Shown here piece by piece: positions 1 to 12,620 of a stretch of DNA of 64,000 nt. The stretch lies in NCBI GenBank assembly GCA_015499995.1, contig JADNRV010000047.1, forward strand, positions 272,423-336,422. The letters are read 5' to 3'. Source of the stretch: Flammula alnicola. Its lineage: Eukaryota > Basidiomycota > Agaricomycetes > Agaricales > Strophariaceae. The notes beneath the pieces were generated by a model. That model did no database searches, was not told where the DNA came from, and saw only the letters and a list, made by a program, of their open reading frames with translations. How positions within the stretch are numbered: the stretch's first letter is position 1; each line of letters begins with the position of its first letter. Position numbers and translations under genes: made by a program.

Positions 1-2120
1 GTGTCCGGGCGAGGTCGTTCAGGGCGCTTTGGAGTGCTGATTCCTTGGCTTCGAGGGAGCGTTTCTCGCGTCGGATGGCAGCGTCGTGTTCCTTGTCGGC
101 GGAGTCGAGGTCGGATTCCAGTCGTTCGCGGGCAGTTCGCTCTCGCTGGACTTCTTCTACGAGGTCTTCGACGTGTTGAGCTAGCTCCTCTTGTCGAGAA
201 CGGTGTGCGTGGATCTCCTGGCTGCATGCTTCGTACATCTCCGTCGTTTGCTGCAGTTGCTCTTTGAGGTCTGCGATTTTCTAAAGAAACCCACAATAAA
301 GCATACATTAGATCCTGACGTTCTGCAAGGTATGAAATTGAAACAATGCACCTCCTTGAGAGCCGCAGCTAACGCCTCCAACCTGTCCCTCTCTGCCTCC
401 TCGTCCTCGCGCATCCGTGCATGCTCCTCCTTCATCCGGTCATTCTCGTCCTCCAGCTGGTAGATCTGCTCTCCGAGCTTGTCGATGGTCTCCTGCAGCG
501 ACTCGAGCTCGGCATCCTTCTGGTCGGCTTCTTCCTCAAGGTGGGCAAGGGCCGATTCGAATTTAGAGTGCAGGTCATTGGTGTTAGCTTCCAGTTCGGA
601 GATATTGACGCGCAGGTCTTTGGATTCCGCTTCTCTTTCTGCCAGAACCTGCGGAATGGCTGTCAGTTACAATTTGAGCAGAGAAAGATTATTGGTACGT
701 ACATCACGCAGTTCTTCCACCTGGCCTCGGGCTTCCTCGACTTCACCACGCCACTCGTCCTCTACAACCTCCACGATCCGCTGGTGCTCGTTCACAAGGT
801 CGTCGATCTCCTTGTTCTTCATCTCGATCTCGTCCTCCTTCTGCTGCAGCTCGATCATCAACGCCGCCAATTTATCCCGCATCGCGTTCAAATCGTCCTC
901 CACCGCCTCCCGCTGGTCCCTCTCCTCCAACACCTGTGCCCTGCTCTCACTCCGCTCAATAGACTCCGCCTCCCGCCGCCGCTGGATGTCCTCCAGTTCC
1001 AGCCGCAGCGCGTCAGCCTCGTCCGCCATGTCCTCTTTCTCCTCTTCCCGTTGTACCAGCAGCTCCGCTTGGTCATCCAGCCGCGCTCGTAGGTCCTCGT
1101 TATCCGCTTCTAGCTCCTCCACCCGTCGTTTGAGCCTCTCGCGTCGACTCTCGCCTCCAACGCTCTCGTTGGCCGACTCCTCCCCGCGCCGTTCGATGAT
1201 CTCCCGCAGCCTCTCGATCTCGTCCATGTTCTCCTCGAGCAGGCCTCGCGCGTTCTCCAAGTCCTCCTCGAGCTCGGCATTCCGGGCCTCTGCCTCTCGC
1301 AGCATGTCGTCCTCGTACCCCGACTTCCGCTTCCGTAGCTCCCGCAGCTCTCGCTCCCGCTCCTCCAGCTTCTCCTCCAGCTCGCGTTCTCGATTCCTGT
1401 TTGATCCGGACCCGCTCCGCTGCAGCCGTTCGAGCTCATGCTCGAGAGACAGGACGAGTTTCTTGAGCTTCTTGATCTCCATCCCGCGCTGCTGGACCTC
1501 GATCTTGAGGTTGATGTTCTGCTTGAGCGCGGCATCGATCTGGTCTGGCGCGAGCTGGGCGAGGCGTTCTTCGAGAAAGTGCACCCGCAGCTTGATGTTG
1601 AAATTCTCCTTCTTGAGGTTGTCGATATGCTGTTCGTAGAATAAATTTTATGAGTAATGAAGCAATGTATTCAAGAAAAGAAACATACCTTTTCCTGGTC
1701 TCGGAGAGTCAATGTGACTCCTTTGCCATTTGAAGCACCCCCCTTCGGCCGTTTAGAACGCGCAGCGGCTCCAGGTGTTTCAGGTGCATCCGTCCACTTG
1801 GGCTTCTCCCCTCCGGGTGTATCAAGGATATCATTTTCCAGACCTTCATTCCCATCGTCGTCTTGGTGGCTGAGCATGTTGAGTCTTGAAGATAGAGATG
1901 TGACAGCGTCGTCTCCTTTGCGCTTGGAGAATGCCGACATGCTCGGAGGTGATGGGGTGGATAAAGGTGCGGAGGATTGGGCCGTCGTTCGTGAGGATGT
2001 TGAGGGCACGCGGAAGCCTGGTCTACCGGGTGTCGTCGAAAAGCTGGCCAAAGAGCCTAATGAAAGTTCGGGGTGGGAGGCATTTGATAGGTCTCCGTGC
2101 GTCGTCAGCGCCGCAGACAT
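1..2120 (-). CDS. Centrosomin-motif (Mto1/ApsB-type) microtubule organiser, 3' end outside window
   Basis: Exons on the minus strand are 1689-2120, 703-1629, 352-648 and 1-280, the last running off the window. All three introns are GT-AG and keep the frame. The first 130 or so residues are Ser/Pro-rich and look disordered. Across the first intron (from about residue 140) the protein reads RDQEKHIDNLKKENFN followed by an RVHFLEERL stretch. This matches the centrosomin N-terminal motif 1 of fungal Mto1/ApsB/Pcp1 proteins, which recruits gamma-tubulin complexes. The rest seen here is continuous Glu/Arg-rich coiled coil, as in that family. Role by homology: nucleating cytoplasmic microtubules at spindle pole bodies or septa. 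The start is the first ATG of the long open exon. A broken copy of its first exon lies at 29700-30400. Family call is firm; the exact orthologue is not resolved. Confidence 0.85.
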
Positions 2121-2779
2121 GTAGAGGTGTATGAATGGTCGTTAGAAGTGGAATGACAGGTTCTATGGTCTTCGGCACACTGTCGATTGTTAGATCAGAG
2201 AGCTTTGTGGCTTGATGAAATATTGGTACACACGAGCCACGAAATGTCGAAGCAGTGGTTGAAATGACTCTTTCAAGCGTTGTACGATTCGTGGAGAACT
2301 AATATAACTGGAAAGTCAATGTATTTTGAGTGGCGAACGATAGAAACACAAACTTTTCTTATTCAATATCTGCCTTTCGTATCTTTGGAACCGATTTCAA
2401 AAGAGATAGAGAAGGAAGATACGCTCTGCGCGTCCCGTAGGTCCTGTTAAGTAAGGCAAAGAAGAGAGAGAAAAGGTATAAAAGCTGGACTTGTGAGCTT
2501 CAACCTCGAGGCCTTTGGCGGCAAGTATACAAAAACAGGAACGTGACCGTCGCGTGTTGTGATTATCGGGGTCACGTGGAACGCACTGTGTTATTGTCTC
2601 TGCGTGGTCATTCTTATATTAAGTTATAAGTCGAGAATGATATATTCTCTCTCTCCATCGATATCAACCCCAAGGCCTCAGCGCCCAGCGCCCACTCCCC
2701 TTTTGACGCTGCCCTCGCACGGTGGTCGCACCTCTTCGCACCTGTTAATCTGATGTAGCTAGTAGTAGCTACCTTGATT
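2121..2779. other. Intergenic, upstream of the centrosomin-motif gene
   Basis: No coding exon recognised. This is the 5' flank of the minus-strand gene ending at 2120. A TATAAAA-like string near 2477 is on the plus strand and has no evident gene downstream, so I do not assign it. Confidence 0.5.
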
Positions 2780-3060
2780 TTTCTCAGAGCCATCCTTGTT
2801 CTTGCTTGTTCCCCGACAAAATTTATGCCACAATGAAGCTTGAATGAGACCTGTGGTCGGTACAATCTTGCCGGGGATATCTGGATTCTGCAGCCTTGAA
2901 GAACTTGGGCAGGCCGTGAGTGTATTTTTTGCTGTGAGTACCTTTTCAAAATCAAATTTTCTGCTTAGGAGTGACAATGACAGCGGGACCGGCCAAGACA
3001 TCATTTATATCTCGCTCCTCTCTCCGGAGGTGAGTTACTCCGTGTCTCTATTAAATACGA
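2780..3060 (+). pseudogene. MFS transporter relic
   Basis: A short stretch resembles one internal part of the intact MFS gene at 40366-42466. The string VSVFFAVST and the following intron-like and exon-like segments line up with MSVFFAVST and its downstream exon near 41020-41150, but frames are broken and no other part of a transporter is present. A second relic of the same segment lies at 42690-42900. Both relics sit just downstream of an Argonaute gene in the same relative orientation, so they belong to the duplicated block rather than being independent insertions. Confidence 0.6.
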
Positions 3061-3447
3061 CTCTATACGAGAGCTGGCATTTCTTGATCATCTGTTGTTT
3101 AACTGTCTGCTAGTGGGTGTATGTAAAAGAACGACGATATCAATAACCATGAAATTTTTGGTACGAAAGGGTAGTTTAATGCGCTGGTGATTTTCTGAGA
3201 TATTCAATAGCCCATCTTTCCTTACTTGCGCCACACGCCATATACCCACGGTATAATGATTGGATTTCAAACGAAGAGAAAACTTATGTACAGGAAAGCA
3301 TAGAACGATAGCATTGCAGACTTGTTAGATCCGTGAACCAGTCGGGATAAAACATAAATCATGTGGGATAAAGAGGTCGTTGGTTATTATACCGTGGAAG
3401 TTACAGTTGGTAACACATTCGGACACCTTCCTTTCGTGTCATGGCAT

Positions 3448-6400
3448 TCACTAAACACTTCGTTGTGAGCAAGAGGATAGGAAGATACGACAGCCGACGT
3501 ACGGAGAAATACATCAATCCCCGCTGATTTGAGTGGAGTGCCTTGTAACCCTCTTTGTACGCCTCGAGATTCCAATCCGGGTCAGATGTTTGAGTGCTAG
3601 TATCAGAGAAGTTGAGCTGTTCCTGAGGATGGAAGTGATTCTTCGCCCGAGAACAGACTATATCTGCATCTGTCAAGAGGGTGAGTTACCACGGACTTTG
3701 CGGTTCACTAAAAGAAAGAAGCAACGCACAGTAAACGGGCGCCGGAATCGAAACCGAGCGAGTAGATCGAGCATATACATGACATAAATCAAATGAAAGT
3801 GCTTGGAGCGTGTCCGCGCTGATTGAACTAGTCAGCAAACACACGAAGAATTTCTGAAGAACGTCCTTACTTGAAGCCGATTTCCTAAATTCGAAAATCG
3901 TTAGATAAACCTTGGGCATTCTTCGTGACTATTGATAGGACTCACATCGTGCAATACCTACACAAGTCACGTAAGGAAGATCAGAGTTGAACGTTGATGT
4001 AAGATGTCAAGCTTGTCAAGGTTCAATACGCTGCCAGTGTCACTCACAGAGTAATGGGCAGGGCGACTTGTACCCAGAATTCCTGCATGGCTTTGCAGAA
4101 TGAAATCGAAATCTGTCGGGTGAGTGATATCTGTATCCACGACAGTTCCAGCGGGACAATTTCCACTCTTATCCGCTGTCTTGTCAGCGGCCTGAGGGAA
4201 AAAACTATAATTTCTTGCATCAGCTCCACTCAGCGATCATTGACTTCTGTATGACGTACCGATGGTGGTGTCGCTTTCCGACAATGATCAAAGTAATCTT
4301 TGGATCGATTTCAAGCTCCTTGCAGGCCTCTGCAACGGTAGTTAGACTTAGCACTGGGTGTCAAAGAGATACAATATAACTCGCCCTTGATCAATGGCAA
4401 TTCTAGAAACTCAGTCAGCAATCAAGCATAGCGCAAAGTCCTTTCATTCTTACCAAGATCCAACACATGTTGGAATTGCCCTTCAGAAACACCGTCTGTT
4501 CGATTAAAATAAAATCAGTTCATCTGACCCACCTTACTAGAAGACTACTGTAGAAGACATACCTCGATAGAAAATAAGCTTTTTCGGGATTGAACCTTCC
4601 GCACTCTTCCCCTCGACCTTTTCATGATACCTCTTATAGAGCCGGAGAACATCCTGACAAAATTGTAATTACTTTAGAACGCCGAAAATCCCGAAGGTAA
4701 AAAAAGAAACTCGGTTACCTTGCACATCTCTTTCAGGTCGTCTATTATTTCTTGACGTCCAGTTTGGACACGAGATGTGGCCACATATTTCGCCGCGTTG
4801 GAGTCGACGCTGCCGACAACCGCAGTGTAGGAAGGGCACCCTTGAGCGCCAGGAGCAGGATGCATTACATCAGCGCCTGAACAAAAATTGTGAGCAGTTA
4901 CGCCAAATTTATGTGGCGGAGAAGGTGGAATAACCAACCTATGACAATCGCTGGATTGTTAGGATCAGTTATGACCTCGAAAGCGGAGGAATCGGGAATT
5001 GCGTTAATTCCTCCGAGTTTGACGTTAACCCTAAACCCAGATTGGAGGCTCGGCTGATAATTAAAGGGTCAATTACACTTACTTGAGCATCACATTCGCC
5101 CAATACTGTGGTTTCGCATTGCTGCATCTATTCGCTTTCAGGCACTGAGTCGCGACCCCGACCTAAAAAAAAAAAGGTTTAATGTGCCAATGCCACCCCA
5201 GGAACAAGGCGTGTGAGACATACTGTTACATCCCCAAAGCTGCAAATATTATCATGTTAGGGACCTCTGGATATATAACATAGAATAGGTGTTATCACAT
5301 ACTGTTTTACCGCCTTATAGATGTCGTTGCCTCCTTCTGGGACCACAACGATAACCAAAGAAGGTGTACCACCAAGCGTTTCCTTGCATTCCGCACCAGC
5401 GCTGTACATTTGCTTTAAATAAGATGTCGAGGTATGTAAATATTTACTGGTTGTCGAAGAAAGTCGCGAAAACACTAACCTGTTCAATGTTGCCTTGGCC
5501 GTTCTGGTACTTCACGAGCGGGTTCTTATTATTTATCTCGATACCTATGTATGAGATCTGTTAGTAAAGAATATCCGTTTTATAATCTGAAATATTCTTA
5601 CCAATGTTCTTACATTCCTCCAAGAATCCCTTGATCATGTTCTGGTTGGCGCTTTCAGGGAAATTTCCCGCTGTTTCGTAGATCACAACCATCCATCGGG
5701 CAATAGTGGAACTTTTGTAGAACTTCTTGTCCATCCTAAGATATGATTGTAAACGAGCTTCGTGGCCAACGGATAGCGAAAACTTACATATTCCAGGCGC
5801 CATTTCGCGGGGTCTATTATTCATTGGTTAAAATACAGAGCTATGGTAATCCGTATTCTGGATAAAAGAATAACTTGCCTGCTTCGTCTGACGGCCTTGG
5901 CCACTATACTTCATGGTTGGTGGATCGATGATCCGTGCTCCAATCTTGAGGGGTTCGGGGTTGATGGCCATGCCGAACTGCCTTACGTAGTCGGATTGTC
6001 CATGCTGGAGGTCCTATGCGAGCAGAAGAGCATTGTTACTAATTTGAGTAGCACTCAAAGAAAGGATTTCGCCTACCCGAACACCGCTCTTGATAAGTGC
6101 AAGTTTTTCATTCGGCCGCTTAGTAGAAAACTGGAGGATTTCCTTGAGCTGACCGTCCGAAAGAATTGTTTCCTTGTTAATAAATTGTCCCCTAAGAACC
6201 ATGCACAATTCCAAAGGTATCATGGCACCAGCTCCGACCTGGATGAGACATGAAACAAGACGGTCAGTTGATGCTAGTCTCAACTTCAAGATTGCTTACC
6301 TGGACACAAACGGTTTTCGGATATTCTAACGGCTGCCCCAAGCGCCGAAAGTATTCAGCGACGGTCATTGTAGCACCTCCACGCATCGTGAATTGTAACG

Positions 6401-7764
6401 TATCTGCGCCTTCACTGCTCACGTCTGAAATTACGCGAGGTCTGGTTGGCCCCGTAGTCGCCGGCACCACGACGCGCAGACCTCGGAGGAACCTTTTCAA
6501 CCGGATTCTCTGTTGATTGGTGAAGCCTCCAGCTGGAGATAGATATGCAGGGGCCTTCTTGATGGGCAGGCCGAAAAAAACACTGCATAGCTGAATAAGA
6601 GGGCCTTCTTGGTACATCACAGTCGCCGTCAGATCAACGTTGAGTATGAGACGTCCTATAGCAGGGCGGACCGACTGGAAAATACCCCGCCAGACTTCGA
6701 GACCCCCGCCGATGGCCCGCTTGTCGATTTGAGTGAAGAAAGAGCGGGCTCTGGATGGGTTAGACAGGTTCGGTTGCATTCTAACAACGTTGTTGAAAGC
6801 CTGTAAGTGACCGTTCAGTTTCAAAAAGATGAACCCGAATTCCCAGATTTATAACGCATGACACTCACCATGAGACTGGTTGAGACCGCTTCATCAAGAG
6901 ATTGTTGACCATCATAATAACGGTGGAGGGTCCTATTATCAATTACGGTTCAGTAAGTCGCTGGTAACAAGAACATTGCAACTTACTCAGTGTTGATTGT
7001 AGCAACCTTGGTGAGTGTTATGAAGTACACTCGAGGCGGACGACCTGTAGAATTTCCACCTCCGTTGGGCTGTGGCAAACTGACGGCAAACTGGGTGACG
7101 AATGAAAATAGAAAGGTATGAGAAGAGGCATTCGGATTCCGGCTAACATGAATGTTACCTTCTGAGAGTTCGTCTCTCCCAGATCAAGCTCGCGAGGGGA
7201 AAACGCATTCTTCTGCCCGTCATAGACAATCTTGGGAGTAAAGATGTTTGGCTTCTGCGAGTGAAGGGCCTCGAAGAGCTCCATCTTGAAGCGACGAGGA
7301 AGCCTCTCGTGATCCACAACTGACAGTTGAATTAACGCCCTGTTCCATTACCATTCCTCCATCGCAAAACTTACCGACTGGGGATTGGAGATTAAATAAG
7401 CTCGTTAGAAAACGTGCACAAGTGCGAACGAGTCACATAACATACCATCGTAATGAGAAATATCATCATCTTTGTGAGTGATCTGAAAGGAATTAACTAG
7501 AATTTGAATGGCCCGCCCTGCGGACCCATAGTTGGGTCGCTTCACACCGATTGTGGTGATGTGGGCTTGATAAAATCAGCAACGACGTGCAAAATATTGA
7601 ATATGGTCTAAAAAATCTACAAAAACATGCTCACCAGCTGCGCTGGGAGCGCCACCTGGCCTGCTCCCACGACCAGCAGCAGCACCTTGGTCACCAGGGA
7701 GAGGAAGAGGATTACCTCTTCCTCTCCCGCGACCGCCACGGCCTGATGCTTTTCGTGGGGGCAT
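3448..7764 (-). CDS. Argonaute A (QDE-2-like, RNA silencing)
   Basis: Argonaute binds small guide RNAs and silences complementary transcripts. About 25 exons join in frame. The N-terminus is an RGG-rich tail ([17 protein letters not shown]), then an Ago N-domain ([17 protein letters not shown]), PAZ/linker segment (7th coding segment, about 6310-6810), MID ([16 protein letters not shown]), and PIWI. All four slicer positions are present: D in GADVMHP, E in [10 protein letters not shown] in [10 protein letters not shown] and H in SRAKNHF. So cleavage activity is expected. It ends MYFS after an apparent last intron, near the usual Ago C-terminus. Several exons are tiny: a 3 nt exon at 7375-7377 and exons of 12 and 14 nt near the 3' end. 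One intron uses a GC donor at 5877-5878. The paralogue at 43701-47975 shares these oddities; by eye about three quarters of residues match. Confidence 0.93.
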
Positions 7765-7863
7765 GTCTTGTCGTCGATCTCAGCAAACAGCGATGTTAAA
7801 AAAGTATGCGTGTACCAGTATGTTGGTGGCATGAATTGGGAAGAAAGCGAATAGAGAGTGCGG

Positions 7864-7871
7864 CTTATATA
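7864..7871 (-). promoter_or_regulatory. TATA box of Argonaute A
   Basis: TATATAAG on the minus strand about 100 bp upstream of the Argonaute A start. Argonaute B has a similar TATAAA at a similar distance. Confidence 0.5.
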
Positions 7872-9100
7872 TCGATAAGGTTGCTGTGCATGGCTGTGCA
7901 GTGAACTTTGTCATTATCCTTATTCGTGACTCACACAAACTCGGGGCCGTTACATCAGGCCTCCGAATCATGCCACTTTATATTATGGAGCAAATTAATA
8001 TCAAGTGATCGATTGATCATCACTAAGGAGTCTGTGAAGGAGACTAGCAAATTAACTGAACTTAGAGTGGTTCGCACTGCAACTATCGATGTGTGCATGC
8101 CTGAACTAGCGAATAAGATCAACGAATCCTACCGCAATCACACTGCATCTAGCTTCAAGATATACAAGCTTAAGGTGCGATTTCCACGCCGTAGTGCTTC
8201 TGAACATATCTCAATGGTTGCTTGGACTAGGATACCTAAAAGTCAAGCACCACCATTTGTGCTACCCACCGATTTTACCCAAGCAGCAGAAGAGGTGTCA
8301 AAGCGGGAAGCCATATCGTTTCTCCTTCTCACCTGCGCAGCTCGGCTTCTGGATTCACCCTCTATGAGATATGACTCAGAGAGGACTTATGTATCACATG
8401 TTCAATACGCGCTCTGCGACCTTCTACAACATTCTGAATTGTGCTCTGGCTAAGGGAGTCAACTCGGATGGGACTGAACCTGACGCGATGGCAAAACATG
8501 TCTTGATGACATCGCGGCACCACTCCGCCCCTCTCGCGATAGCCGAGGTGAAAAAAGAAATCGGGGAAGCAAGTGCTGACGTGACAACCCAGGCAGTCTC
8601 GCAAGCCAGCCTCCTCGATGAGACGGACGTGGAGTCTTCGCGAGATCAGTCCCATCCAACACACTCGTTATTCCGATCAGGTTGAAGAGAGGTCTGACAT
8701 GACTATGTGCGCAACCGATGTTGCTGCCCGACGCTCCATGTCGCATTTGGTGGCCTCTGCCTAGCAATCCTCGGTCGCACCACCACCCTGAAATTCATTG
8801 TGCAGGGGCTCACTGATATCATACGGCTCGCTGTGAGCCCAACGCAGGATAAAGAACCCTGCCTGCGTATTGCGCGGGTGTTCCATGTATGTTCCATGCC
8901 TTTTGTGTGGCGCTCGACTGGCTCCGTTCCTGGTACGCTGACGAATTGCCAGATTTTGATAATAACGAATCGCTCTGCCATGCACAGCTTTTCCCCCTAA
9001 GTCACATCTTACCCCCGAAGCTCTGAGCGGGTTTTCTTCCGCTACATACAGCCACTTGGGCGCGATCGTGTATGCGTCACCTTCCTTGCCCAAGTAGTCG
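7872..9100. other. No gene recognised
   Basis: Several open frames of 90-180 codons exist on both strands (for example 7908-8453 plus), but they overlap one another. None shows a domain, signal peptide or repeated pattern that I recognise. The segment lies between Argonaute A and the left arm of the inverted duplication. Confidence 0.4.
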
Positions 9101-9715
9101 ACCAACTATCCTCGAGCCAGCGACCAGCTCTGAGGCATTCAGCTACTCCACTCAAAATAGAGCAAATTTTGCAATAGAGGGAAGACCTCCTAGGAATCGG
9201 CTAGGAGAACAACGCGAAAGGATGAGTCCAAGAGCAAACAGGCTATATAGGACAAACGAGAAGGGCCTGCGGAGCTGGTTCATGAGTGCGAGGCTCACTG
9301 GAGGGTCTGCTGGAGGCGTACAGTGTGTTACTAAGTATTGGCGAGACTGAGCCATAAAGCAATTGCTTGCATGTAAAGCTCGCGGATGCTTTCAGAATCG
9401 GATTCTTGGAATAGACGAACTCGCGTCTGCATGCCATTTTGTGCGGGGTTGTGGTGAGTACCGCTCAGGGACTCCTGTACATAGTTTAGATACTGGGCAA
9501 CAAGTATATTTAAATAGCTAATCTACCTTGTTCAGACTTCGAATGATCGGGACCTGTAGAATGTAGGAATTACGAGATATCGTCTACAAAACAGATCGTA
9601 AGAGTCAATCTTCTGCTTGAACAAGGACTACCCAAATCATGGGTATCTACAAACTTCTCGTACACTCCTTCCATGTTGGGTCGGGCTGCGGGATACATCT
9701 GCCTCAAAACCTATT

Positions 9716-11130
9716 TCAATTCTTGAGCAATGCACTTACCGATCCGTATTTTCTCCAAGGAATCATCTGCAACACCACAATTCCCTTTTCTTCAAGTTGT
9801 CGTATTCCCGGAGCCCGACGCAGTGCCTCAACATACGGACCGGGTTCCTCGCCATCCGCCACATAATATCCCACACTAACAGCGACCGTCTTCAAATTCT
9901 GGAACATATCCTGCAACCGCCCAACGAGGTCCAACCAAGGGAAGCTTTCCAACTCTGCCGCCTCGTCCCCGGGGGTTTCACCAGACGGTCCGAAAATGAG
10001 TACAATTTCCTCTAGCGAGGGCGAATTCGAAGCCAGATTGGAGAGCAACGTCCACATCGTTGACAGCATTGGCAACATCTCCTCCCCTGATCGGGAGATG
10101 CGATCCAATGTGATAGTTCCAATGTGAAAAATGCGTACATTAACGCATTGCGAGAGGTCCACAGAGTTGTAATAAGGCAAGCAATCTGCAAACAGATTTA
10201 GTGAAGTCATATCGGGGGGTATCGAAACGTTTGCTTACGGATATCAACATATGGATCGGACAACTTTATGAAAAGATGGTGGAGAGATGGCCCAACCTGT
10301 CGTAAGAACCTTGAGATGAAAGGAGTGTATGCCTCGCTATTCATCCTGCCCATAGGACGGAGCCGAAGCTGGAACGATTCAACTGTAACGTCGAGATGGT
10401 TAGTGCCCAGTGGATCCCATACGTCTTTCAAAAGCAAGAGCGAACAAGCATCGAGTGACTTTAAGTGAATTTGGCGTCGGAAGGTCGAGGAGTTATGAGA
10501 GAGATCGGGAATGTCCTCATCGTCGAACTGTAGGTTGTACAGTGTAATTGTCTTTGTAGACGGTCGGAGCCTCACGAAAAACTCCACCAAGTCGTTTTGC
10601 TGGTACGTTGTGAACTCCACAGAGTCAAGGTGGAATTCTGTGATATCGAGCTGGAAGAATAAGTCTCGAATGTGGGGCGGGATGCAAGGCCACCATATCG
10701 ATGTCAGCCGGAGAGTCTTCAGGTTTGGCAAATTAGCGGTGATACGAGGAATATTCCTGGTCGGACGGTACTTATACGTGAGCCGAGGATGGAATCGCTC
10801 TTTGAGGTGAAGGGACTCGACGGCATTTGCAAAGCTCGTCCAAGGAGCGTCAAGGAGGGCGAGGAAAGCGTCGAACTTCTTATCGCTATCGTTGAATTCC
10901 AGCGTGGCAAAGAGATGAAGGCGACTTCTGATCAGGGTCTGCTTGGATGTGCGACCCAGAGCTAGTAAAGTCAGCCTATCATTATGGAGGTGATCGGTAA
11001 TCCGATCCAAAAGTTCAGGGGGGATGGTGTTGAAGGAGGTATTGTTGTCGTCACTGGAATTAAAGAGACGTTCAATAGACGTAGGAAGCATCCTTCCAAT
11101 CAGTCCTTGGGGGAGGGATAAGTTGAACAT
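9716..11130 (-). CDS. F-box/LRR-like protein, copy 1
   Basis: Two exons, 10239-11130 and 9716-10185, join through a GT-AG intron to 453 residues. Residues about 38-80 form an F-box (IPPELLDRITDHLHNDRL, then LLALGRTSKQTLIRSRLHLF), the segment that docks on Skp1 in SCF ubiquitin ligases. The rest has leucine-rich, LRR-like strands (NLKTLRLTSIWWPC, LEEIVLI) typical of the expanded F-box families of agaricomycetes. Substrate unknown. It is nearly identical to the inverted copy at 27123-28549 and differs mainly at scattered sites, in a few residues near the intron, and at the C-terminus, where it stops four codons earlier. Both copies remain open, which suggests a recent duplication or gene conversion. 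Confidence 0.85.
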
Positions 11131-11464
11131 TTTCGCAGTGGTATATGGAACTTGCCATACAGTAACCTATTATAACCACTCAGCAACGGCAGTGCGGTGA
11201 TGGGATTGGATGCGATGGGACAGTGTGATGCAACCTTCACGTTAAGGGAGGTGGCCAGCGGTTCAACGGGATTGAAATATTGACAGGGGATATCGAAAAT
11301 GTCGGATCTTATGTAAAACCCTAATTTGTTGTAATCGTCACGCATCCGGCCTGGGTAGATCAAAATTTCATCACACGATCTGATTCGAGTCGTTGAATTT
11401 AAGCCGGAAGCAACTTTGCAATCAAAGTTCTCCTCGAAAACTTACTGGATACCTTAATTTGCAG

Positions 11465-12051
11465 GCTTTTCAACGCTGGAACGTACGAATCTCATCCGCT
11501 GCACCATGTTCCATGGTATCTATCTTGGTTGTTCAAACCGGATTGCATGGATGGCTTGTGCTGGCTGCTAGCTAGATTGTTCGCGGTACCGTGTCCGAAA
11601 TACAGCTCAGAAGAAATGGATCACAATGAACCGGAGTCGGTTCATATCGTCACGTCGTATCGGCTCCTTGTGTCTGCCACAGTCTTTAGCATCGGCATGT
11701 TGAAAGCAAGCCTTACCTACTCTGGTCTGTCTACGGGTGCGAACTGGGTTGAATGGGTGCTGGGAGTTGTGATTACTTCCATGTGCGTACTCTGCTGTGC
11801 GCTCAATGAGATGTCATACTAATAAATTGCTCTTCCATTCAGTCTTTACTTCGTAGGGCTATACGAAAACAACTCTGTTGGGTTGTGGTCAGCCTTCTTT
11901 GGCAGAGATCGCGCTTATGTTGTCCGCACTGGTATGTCCCAATGCCCATTGTCCATCTACGAAAATTGCAGACCTCATGTACCACCCAGGCCTTAAAGGA
12001 ACCTTGAAGCTGATGATCATCGTCGCGTCGCTGACGCTGATGCCCCTGTGA
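11465..12051 (+). pseudogene. Fragment of an uncharacterised membrane protein
   Basis: Three exons (11465-11782, 11843-11931, 11990-12051) join in frame through GT-AG introns. They give about 155 residues with hydrophobic segments LLVSATVFSIGMLKAS, WVLGVVITSILYFVGL and LKLMIIVASLTLMPL. No start codon was found upstream of 11465 and the frame stops inside a hydrophobic helix, so I call it a truncated gene. It lies in the 1.1 kb present only in the left arm of the inverted duplication. A further hydrophobic open stretch near 12190-12260 may be a lost terminal exon. I do not recognise the family. Confidence 0.5.
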
Positions 12052-12620
12052 TGAGCGCTGAGCACCCCTTCTCGGTATTCTGAAATGAGCGGTACTCAGC
12101 CAAAAGAAATATGCATTTTGGAAGTTTTTCAGCGTTTGGACAGATCGATATCCAGCAGCGGATTGGCCGATGATCGATGATGATCGAACTACATGTTTGT
12201 GGGTGCAACTGCGTGTGCATTTTGGATCGGACATCAGAATGCGAGGACCCACTCCTTTGCGGATTGAAACGAACAATGATCCAGCATTAATGCGACCATT
12301 GCGAAAGAGAGTTTAGAGTTTAATCACACCTTAACTCAGTCCTAACCTAAACAGTTCTGCATGCATTGGACACGTTTGCTCAAACATCGTTGTGATGCTG
12401 GCATTGATCTCAATGCAAAGATCGAGAACGCCGCCCATGGAGTTGTGGATACTCCCATCTAATTTTCCACCCACAAGTGTGCCATCTATCAGTTGGAATA
12501 TTCGGAAGCTGTGCGTGTGTGGGCGATCTGCCATTCCCAGTGATTCTGAGCGAGGTACTGTTATTTATCGTTAATCTTGTTCCGACGATTTTCTAGGTGT
12601 GTTTTCTTCGGATGTAGGCG

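Larger units (their letters stand above)
9101..12620. repeat. Left arm of large inverted duplication
   Basis: This block is repeated in reverse orientation at 26740-29178. Matching landmarks, read in opposite directions, are: the sequence around 9101-9360 with 28930-29178; the whole F-box gene 9716-11130 with 27123-28549; its upstream region to about 11290 with 26960-27120; and 12390-12620 with 26740-26945. The left arm has about 1.1 kb (11290-12390) that the right arm lacks. The arms enclose about 14 kb including the ABC transporter. Confidence 0.9.

Noticed and set aside
479..1639. 386-codon Ser/Arg-rich open frame on the plus strand
   Set aside because: It is the antisense shadow of the Glu/Arg-rich coiled-coil exon, whose codon bias keeps the opposite strand open.
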